A stretch of DNA of 64,000 bases from Quercus robur (taxonomy: Eukaryota; Streptophyta; Magnoliopsida; Fagales; Fagaceae). The DNA lies in assembly GCF_932294415.1 (NCBI RefSeq), contig NC_065535.1, positions 95,248,862 to 95,312,861 of the forward strand, read 5' to 3'. This document shows, piece by piece, positions 58,788 to 64,000 of the stretch. Every line of letters starts with the position of its first letter. Positions within the stretch are counted from its first letter, which is position 1. The translations under genes were made by a program, and so were the position numbers. The notes below the pieces were generated by a model that did no database searches, was not told the DNA's origin, and saw only the letters and a list, made by a program, of their open reading frames with translations.

Positions 58788-59218
58788 GGTTATTTGGATT
58801 GGCTAATTTCATAACTCAATTCTCAATTTCCATAACTCATAACTCAAAAATGGTGGGACCTATAACTCAATATTCGTTTGGCAAACGATAACTCTGTTTC
58901 CATTACTCAATTCTCTGATTTTTGAGTTATGAGTTATGGAAACTGAAAACACATTTTGGCTGTTTTCAGTTTCTATAACTCGTAACTCAATGGTATTTTT
59001 GTAATTAAACACACATGGTGGGACCCATTACATTGTATTGTCAACTTAACTCCCGACACTATTTCCTTCTTTTTCTCTTTCTTTCTTCTCCTAGGTTCGA
59101 TCTCCATTGTTCTTCCTTTTTTTTTTTTTTTTTTTTCCCTTCTTCTTTCACTAGGTTCGGGTTTTTGGGTTTCTATTTTTTTTTTCCTTTCTTCTTTCAC
59201 TGGGTTCGGTCTTCTCCT

Positions 59219-59259
<41 letters not shown>

Positions 59260-59940
59260 CACTGGGTTCGGGTTTCTGGGTTTGTGAAATCGTGAAGCAA
59301 CAGTGGCGGCTATGGGTCCGATCGTTTTGACTCAATTGGCAACGGGTCTGGGTTGTTAGCCGGAGCGGCCCTGGTCAAATCGGTCATGGACCAGAAGACC
59401 ATGGTTGGTCCGTTTCCAAGGTGCCCAAGTTCCGACAGCAGCAACAGCTTCAACCGATTGTTTCCGACAATCCGCTCCTTAAAAACTCTGAAACCCACCA
59501 CAGCCACAACAGCAGCAACATCAACATCAATGGCCTGGGCAGATTTGAGTTTCCTTTTTTATTTTTTTATTTTTTATGATTGAGAAATCTGGGTTTGTTT
59601 TGGAATATATTTATGCATGTTTAATTTTGTTATGGATGAGAAATCTGAGATGAGAAAGGTGAAAAGGGAGAAAAATGAAAAATGAAAAAAGAACAAACTG
59701 AAGAACAGAGAAAGAAGAAAGAAAAGTGGAGAAAAAAAAATCTGACCAAGTGACAGAAATGGGACCCACAAATAGTGTGAAAAATATTGAGTGATGGGAA
59801 GTGAGTGATGGTGCCAAACATGTGTGAAAAATTAAGTGATAAGTGATGAGTGATGAGTGATGAATGATGAGTTATGAGTGATGAGTGATGGAAATTGAGT
59901 GACAGAAATTGAGTGATGTAATTTTTAAATCCAAATAGCC
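58788..59940 (+). mobile_element. TIR element carrying gene fragments (Pack-type)
   Basis: Termini GGTTATTTGGATT and AATCCAAATAGCC form inverted repeats and are flanked by CCTAAG at 58781-58786 and 59941-59946. Sub-terminal parts hold many copies of TAACTCATAACTC at the left and GAGTGATGAGTGATG at the right. Inside, three T-rich tracts, one of about 40 T (59220-59259), each precede a copy of CACTGGGTTCGG-like sequence, and a GC-rich coding-like block fills 59305-59550. That block opens MGPIVLTQLATGLG (59312), shifts frame, and continues LAGAALVKSVMDQKTMVGPF PRCP. I recall this N-terminus from a conserved small plant protein with a DnaJ-type zinc finger. No transposase. Confidence 0.65.
59220..59259. 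repeat. Poly-T tract of about 40 bases
   Basis: Uninterrupted T run inside the TIR element; length may be affected by sequencing of homopolymers. Confidence 0.9.
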
Positions 59941-60072
59941 CCTAAGTCTTTAAAACCTAACAGACACTTTCTATATTTCCAAGATATCAAGGTTCAAGCC
60001 TTTATAATTTGAATTTTGAATGCATTATTTTATTTTTAAATATCTTACAAGTTGTAACAATAGAGATGATCT

Positions 60073-60074
<2 letters not shown>

Positions 60075-60106
<32 letters not shown>
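60075..60106. repeat. (AT)n microsatellite
   Basis: Pure AT run of about 32 bases. Confidence 0.95.
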
Positions 60107-60110
<4 letters not shown>

Positions 60111-60357
60111 ACAAATCTCAATGTTTAATGCATGGGAATAGAAAGATATTTTAAACAACATTATGTTGTTATAATTGTGCTATATTATTTTATCTATCAA
60201 AATTTTATTGAGAATGGAACTCGTTTAGTTTCAGAAAAGAAAAATGAAGGACTTTTGACATTCGTTGGGTAACCTTATACCTTTTGGTGAAATCATATTG
60301 TTGGGTAACCTTTTGATACTTTTTGATGAAATCATATTTGATTTTGAGGGATACTAA

Positions 60358-60659
60358 GGGTGTGTTTGGATAGAACTTATTTTGCTGAAACTGAAAACTG
60401 AAAATTGAAAATACTGTAGCAAAATAATTTTTAAATGTGTGAATAGTACCGTGGGACCCATTTTTAATGAAAAAGTTGCTGAAAAGTGTAATTTGTGGGT
60501 CCGTGACCAGTGCATATGTGCACTGTTCACTGTAGAAAGTCAACATTTGCGGTTACTGTTTAATGAACAGTAACCGCATTACTCCAAAACAAAACGCGTA
60601 AAAAAAAAAAAAAAAACAGAAACGCAGCTTCAGAAACGCAACGCGGAACCCAAACACAC
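60358..60659. mobile_element. MITE with GGGTGTGTTTGGAT end, copy in duplication B
   Basis: Starts GGGTGTGTTTGGAT and ends AACCCAAACACAC, with ACTAA on both sides. It shares GCAAAATAATTTTTAAATGTG and the GTACCGTGGGACCCATTTTT block with the copy at 52925-53199. It contains the inverted pair GCGGTTACTGTT and AACAGTAACCGC near 60550-60577. About 300 bp, no coding capacity. Confidence 0.8.
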
Positions 60660-61464
60660 ACTAAATGAGAAAATATATTATCCTAATTTTGAAATTTAGA
60701 ATGAAATTAGTCTCTTAACTTATTTTCATGAATTTATTTTATTTAAAAAATCAACCATGTAAAAGTATAACTGTATTCAGAAAATGTAAAGCTTTGAAAT
60801 TTTTTACATAAACTAACATTTAAATTAAACAAACAAATTCTAAGATGTGTTTATTGAGTTTATTAAATAAAAAATAACAATAATTGGTATGATGATATAT
60901 GTAGTACCTAGGCAATTTTCTTTTAATATAATTTTTTTGTGAGTGCATCTGTGATGATGATGTCCCACGAAAGTATGGTTTAAAAAGTGTTAATTGAATT
61001 GAACACCATTTTTTTTCTAGGAAATTATAGATTGTCCCTTGTGATTATAGGAAGCCAAATGTTCTTTTTGATTTTTTAGGAAATTTGAATGTTTGGGCTA
61101 AAAAGCCTCACTTAAAAATAACAAAAGGAACAAATAATTATTGGGATGCTCAATGATACTCTTAATTTTACAACTCATTAATTTGTGTGATTGTGAGTTG
61201 TTGACACTTTCTATCCACTATTGATTATATAGATCCACCACTTTTTATCGATTACTCGCAATCAAACAAGTTAACAAATTGTGAAATTAGATATGAAAAT
61301 AGATGTGTTTATTGGCAAACTAGGATGTAGAATTAGCTAAAGAAAAGATACAACGATGAAGTTTTTTTTTTTTTTTTTTTTTTGGGATCCTATCTCTCTC
61401 TCTCCAAACTTTTCTCCCTCCTTTTCTTTTGTTCACCAAGTATTAAGAAGAAAGCTCTGAGCAA

Positions 61465-63295
61465 CTAAGGCATCCGCACCCCAATTCATTTTCTTGAATA
61501 CATGACCATGTAAGGTATCATTTGCAATAGAAAAAAAAAATCATCCATAGGGGCTCAAAGTGGGATGTACTTTAAGAAACCACAATAAGAAATATCCAAT
61601 TCAATAAGGGCATTCCAAAGCCCCATAGAGGACACTAAGAAAAGTTAATTTATCTCTTCTAGTATATTTATCTTCACTCTGTTCTTGGAGTGACATAAGT
61701 AGGTTCCAACATACATACAATGTCTTTAGGGTCCCTACCACAACTTAAACAATTTTAGAATAAAGTAGGGTCTTTAGTACATCTCTCTCTTTATCCACTT
61801 TAAAGGTGTGTTCACCAAATTCATTCACACTAATAATCATAGGTATGATTATTATGTATGTAGTCCCTAGGCAAATTGATCTTTTCCGGTTTTGGTGCAA
61901 GTTTATTATCATTGAGGTTGTTCTCTCGCAATTATTGATGAGAACTTGTTATTGAAACTTTTTATTTTTTTTAAACAAATCTTGGAAATGCAATATTCAA
62001 ATGTGTTGGATAATATTATATTCTACAATGAAATTCATCTTAAAATATCTTTCTGCGGATCAAAATTTTGATCATTAGGCGCTTGAATATAGTGTGTACC
62101 TAGCTTTAGGCGCTTAAAATCCTTCAAAATAATATAAAGTTTTTGACTAAGTTTATGGAAATGCACTATGGTGTGTACCTACTACCTAGCTAGCTTTAGT
62201 TAAAATCGAAGAGAGTTTATGACCAAGTATATGGAAATGACATATGGTGTGTAACTAGCTTTTGGTGCCTAAAATCCTTCAAAATATTGGAGAATTTTTT
62301 CGACTTTGGTAGTTAACAAATAATAACTTCTGATATATATTTTTTTTTTGGATGAAAATATTACTAACTTGTGTTACTTGAAATTAATCAGATACGTCAG
62401 AACCAATAGTACTAGCTAGACATGGAGGATCTTCTTCTATCCACACTAATTCAGATGACAAATAATAACATTTGAATTCGGAACTTACTTTGTGACTTAA
62501 ACTAATTCACAAATGTATTAAGAATAACACAAATAAGTTGCAAAAAAAAAAAAAAAAAAAAAAAAAAACACAAAACACAAAACAAACATAATAATCAAAT
62601 GGAAGCAGCATCTTATAAAGGCCGAGCCGTGATGATAGAGGGGTGTTCGTGTGTTACTCATTATTTCAATTTTAAACCCTTTTATCAACAAGCCTTTAAC
62701 CCTTCTTTGTTTATTAATAACTAAAAAATGTTCTTCTGGAAGAAAACTTTCTTGAGTGTTGCAAAAGTGGCCATCTGTGTCCTTGATTTTATCCATCAAA
62801 CCTATTGATGCTACGTCTACGAGCCACGAGGCTTTCGGCTGAAATGAAATCAATATTTGGTGCAAATTAACAAGGTGTCATATGCATAACATAGAGCACC
62901 ACTACCTTCTAGCCTTAATGCTTGCAGTTACATCCCCAAAGCTGGTGGACATTACCATTAGTGAACAGAGTGTAGAATTAGCTCTGTTTTTGTGGAGTTC
63001 AAAATCACATATGTAGTAGTTTTATTTAGGCTTGGTCCTTAAACTTTAGCTCATGAGTAATTTTAAAGTGGTCACTTTTAGTCCTTAATAAACTTAAAAG
63101 TGATTGATTTTATTTCTTAATGTGTCTAACAGAGTGATAACGTGTTAGTTTTTAGTTTGACCATGTTATCGTTGCATTAAACGGCCTTTAACAAACATTA
63201 TCAAAAGAACCAAAAATAACTACTTTATGCTTGATAGAGACTAAAAGTAACTACTTTAAACTTCAGTAGTTATTTCATGAAATAACATCTAACGA
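61465..63295. other. Copy-B-specific intergenic sequence
   Basis: Contains a local triple repeat near 62085-62300 (phrases GTGTGTACCTAGCTTT, CTTAAAATCCTTCAAAATA and TATGGAAATG recur), a poly-A run near 62540-62566, and a minus-strand 115-codon frame at 62518-62865 with an acceptor-like TTCATTTCAG but no known domain. A decayed inverted-repeat element with GGTCCTTAAACTTTAG and GTGGTCACTTT phrases lies near 63030-63380. No confident gene. Confidence 0.45.
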
Positions 63296-63780
63296 TTATT
63301 GATGGAAGGACCAGAAGTGACCACTCAGTTTGATACGAATTGAAAGTGGTCACTTTAAATTTTAAATATTAAAATCGTTCATGTACTAAGGTTTAGGAAG
63401 AAACAACAGATTTTGCCAAATTCTTTTGTAGGGGAGTGAAAATATATAATGCATACTGTTCCTTGTAAGAATACAACTAATTTGCTGAAGGAAAAAGAAT
63501 GATCGCAAATTCTAGATTTTAACCATGTAAAGCATAGACTCATAGAGAAAGGCTTTGATTGTTTCACACTATTTTTGTACACTCTCCATACCTATCATGT
63601 ATTGAATGTGAACAATTTTTTTAAAAAATTGGACTCTTGATATGAAAATATAGAAATTATAAGTACGAAATATGTATAAGGAAGTGTGAAACAACTTTCC
63701 CACAGAGAGTGCAATGTCTTAGTTAACATCATCAGCTAGTAATGTGTCAGCACTATGTTACTTGTTATTGTAATGTTTTG

Positions 63781-64000
63781 TTGTGGCGCTTGTATTTATT
63801 TAAGCACACAATTGGATATTGCGAGATTAGTTAAACAATGGGCATGTGATTGGGCAAGTTGATGTTACGCAATCTAGGCTAGTTAACAGAGACACGTGGT
63901 TAACTTGTTGAATGTTGACCATGAAAAAGAAAATCAGATGAGATGATTTGCATCTTGTGGTTAAAAATTAAATGGCTGACTACATGTTCTGTGACTTCTG
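63781..64000. other. Window end, intergenic
   Basis: AT-rich sequence without recognisable features. Confidence 0.5.

Larger units (their letters stand above)
56850..63780 (+). repeat. Segmental duplication, copy B
   Basis: Second copy of the 52640-56260 region, enlarged by retroelement fossils (57118-58752), a TIR element (58788-59940) and other sequence at 61465-63295. The phrase TATTTTGAATGTATTCT near 57066 and a decayed version near 60010 both match 52738 in copy A. The phrase is therefore present twice around the inserted block, so a further local duplication occurred. Confidence 0.75.

Noticed and set aside
58973-59335. Lys-rich frame opposite the poly-T tracts
   Set aside because: Translation of homopolymer T in reverse; not a gene.
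62518-62865. 115-codon minus frame with acceptor-like site
   Set aside because: No partner exon, no recognisable domain, and its end runs into a poly-A tract read as Phe; kept only as a note in the region entry.

Overview
This window is nuclear DNA of a flowering plant, most likely a woody eudicot. Plant GT-AG introns interrupt genes of clearly plant families: ribosomal protein L3 with telo-boxes, a plant MACPF protein and an LRR receptor-like protein. The rest is AT-rich intergenic DNA with long TA microsatellites, poly-T/poly-A runs and many plant transposons. Repeat style recalls Fagales (oak or chestnut), but that is an impression and not a demonstrated assignment.

Layout. 1-8371: 3' two thirds of a Tat-lineage Ty3/gypsy LTR retrotransposon, with a long open pol gene, a tandem-hairpin 3' region, an antisense multi-exon gene with its own TATA box, and the 3' LTR. 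8694-10010: truncated, internally deleted L1-like LINE. 10226-13268: decayed LRR receptor-like protein gene. 13335-16320: rearranged fossil of a reverse-transcribing, pararetrovirus-like element. 18986-19351: short LINE tail with a 13-bp target duplication. 19500-23459: intact RPL3 gene (389 aa) with a leader intron. 24096-25139 and 29469-30512: two apparently identical 1044-bp hAT-type elements in inverted orientation, each with an 8-bp target duplication. 25295-26882: scrambled MITE cluster. 37174-38331: small one-TM plant protein of unknown function (145 aa). 40205-48300: intact MACPF gene on the minus strand (604 aa, seven coding exons). 51621-52145: single-exon plant protein of unknown function (174 aa).

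52640 to 63780 is intergenic DNA in which two large blocks are diverged copies of each other. Each copy carries different later insertions (MITEs, LTR-element fossils, a TIR element holding a gene fragment), so each serves as an empty-site control for the other.

Four host genes look functional: RPL3, the MACPF gene, and the 145-aa and 174-aa proteins. They have no evident joint pathway; as usual in plants, each is a separate unit with its own promoter. The most unusual items are the identical inverted hAT pair with a gene-like core, the gene-fragment-bearing TIR element at 58788-59940, the segmental duplication, and the antisense gene inside the Tat element.
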